Positions 63,852 through 64,000 of a stretch of 64,000 nucleotides of DNA are shown here, one piece after another. The stretch lies in assembly GCA_945872795.1 (NCBI GenBank), contig CAMCAZ010000009.1:1-64000 (forward strand). Reading direction: 5' to 3'. The notes beneath the pieces are model-generated. The model made no database searches. It was not told the DNA's origin and saw nothing but the letters and a program-made list of their open reading frames with translations. This DNA comes from Chryseobacterium gleum. Its GTDB lineage: Bacteria > Bacteroidota > Bacteroidia > Flavobacteriales_F > PHOS-HE28. Both the position numbers and the translations under genes were made by a program. Position 1 is the stretch's first letter. Each line of letters starts with the position of its first letter.

Positions 63852-64000
63852 TTAGTCCTCGCTGACAATGGCCGGTCCGTCCGCCACCACCCGCAGATCA
63901 TGCCGCACCTTCATGGTGCCGGTACCGTTGACGAAGGTGATGCTGCCCACGGAGCCATCGTAGCGGCGGCCGGGGCGCTGCTCCTCGGATTCCAGCACGA
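63852..64000 (-). CDS. C-terminal end of an unknown gene (runs off the right edge)
   Basis: About 48 residues of a protein whose start lies outside the window; the visible end reads RYDGSVGSITFVNGTGTMK to the end VADGPAIVSED, with stop TAA at 63852-63854. The coding character (no stops, mixed composition) is good but the family cannot be told. It is convergent with the small membrane-protein gene, leaving about 45 bases between stops. Confidence 0.5.
   Translation of the reverse strand, partial: VLESEEQRPGRRYDGSVGSITFVNGTGTMKVRHDLRVVADGPAIVSED

Overview
The window comes from a GC-rich member of the Bacteroidota, most likely a Flavobacteriales-like lineage. Three kinds of sequence evidence support this. 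Secreted proteins end in type IX secretion system (T9SS) sorting domains: one gliding-motility-type (type B) domain and at least three type A domains. Promoters carry the phylum-specific -7 box TAnnTTTG, twice with a TTG placed 19-20 nt upstream. Gene neighbourhoods are typical of the group: panC/panD next to a starch-synthase-like gene, a DUF4270 lipoprotein and glmS; DUF4271-hemD-rnpA-yidD-S41 peptidase; and an sdhCAB set with a b558-type cytochrome. The region looks chromosomal. I see no insertion sequence, prophage, plasmid gene, CRISPR array or recognisable defence locus. Coding density is high, and four convergent gene pairs overlap at their 3' ends.

Layout. 1-642: start of an aminopeptidase P on the minus strand. 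945-4565: succinate dehydrogenase sdhCAB. 4501-7396: an enol-lactonase-like hydrolase (minus), then a methionine-type aminotransferase overlapping an omega-amidase (plus). 7403-15339 (minus): a 1669-residue T9SS surface protein, an Ig-like lipoprotein, free methionine-R-sulfoxide reductase and a ComF-type phosphoribosyltransferase. 15424-25002: a coiled-coil membrane protein, a large predicted outer-membrane beta-barrel protein, a peptide-binding lipoprotein, an OmpA-type lipoprotein and a flavoprotein. 25221-29699: a 1492-residue T9SS protein with a gingipain-like fold that seems to lack its catalytic residues, followed by six Ig-like repeats. 29740-33923 (minus): radA, rfaE2, a flippase-like membrane protein, panD and panC. 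34033-38069 (plus): a starch-synthase-like protein, a DUF4270 lipoprotein and glmS. 38056-39940: a TM2 protein, a superoxide dismutase and two alanine-rich lipoproteins. 40149-44015 (minus): an S41 peptidase, dCMP deaminase, tRNA-Leu(CAA) and glycyl-tRNA synthetase. 44207-49124 (plus): a DUF3109 protein and class Ia ribonucleotide reductase (nrdB, nrdA). 49331-54803: two tandem subtilase-like T9SS proteins. 54845-58143: glycosyltransferases and an O-antigen-ligase-like protein. 58175-61964 (minus): S41 peptidase, yidD, rnpA, hemD, DUF4271. 62059-64000: glutaryl-CoA-type dehydrogenase, a small membrane protein and the end of an unknown gene.

How the genes fit together. Most are housekeeping: respiration, deoxynucleotide supply, tRNA charging, coenzyme A and haem precursors, oxidative-stress repair, amino-sugar synthesis and LPS sugar transfer. 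The accessory layer is the cell surface: four giant or large T9SS cargo proteins, several lipoproteins and one large barrel. The most unusual signals are the two tandem subtilases that both carry Glu at the catalytic Asp position, the apparently inactive gingipain-like protein, a reelin-like module inserted inside an Ig-like domain, twin poly-alanine lipoproteins, and several genes whose -7 box sits so close to the start codon that their mRNAs should be leaderless or nearly so. I did not find a clear novel multi-gene system; the tandem subtilase pair is the best candidate for unfamiliar biology.
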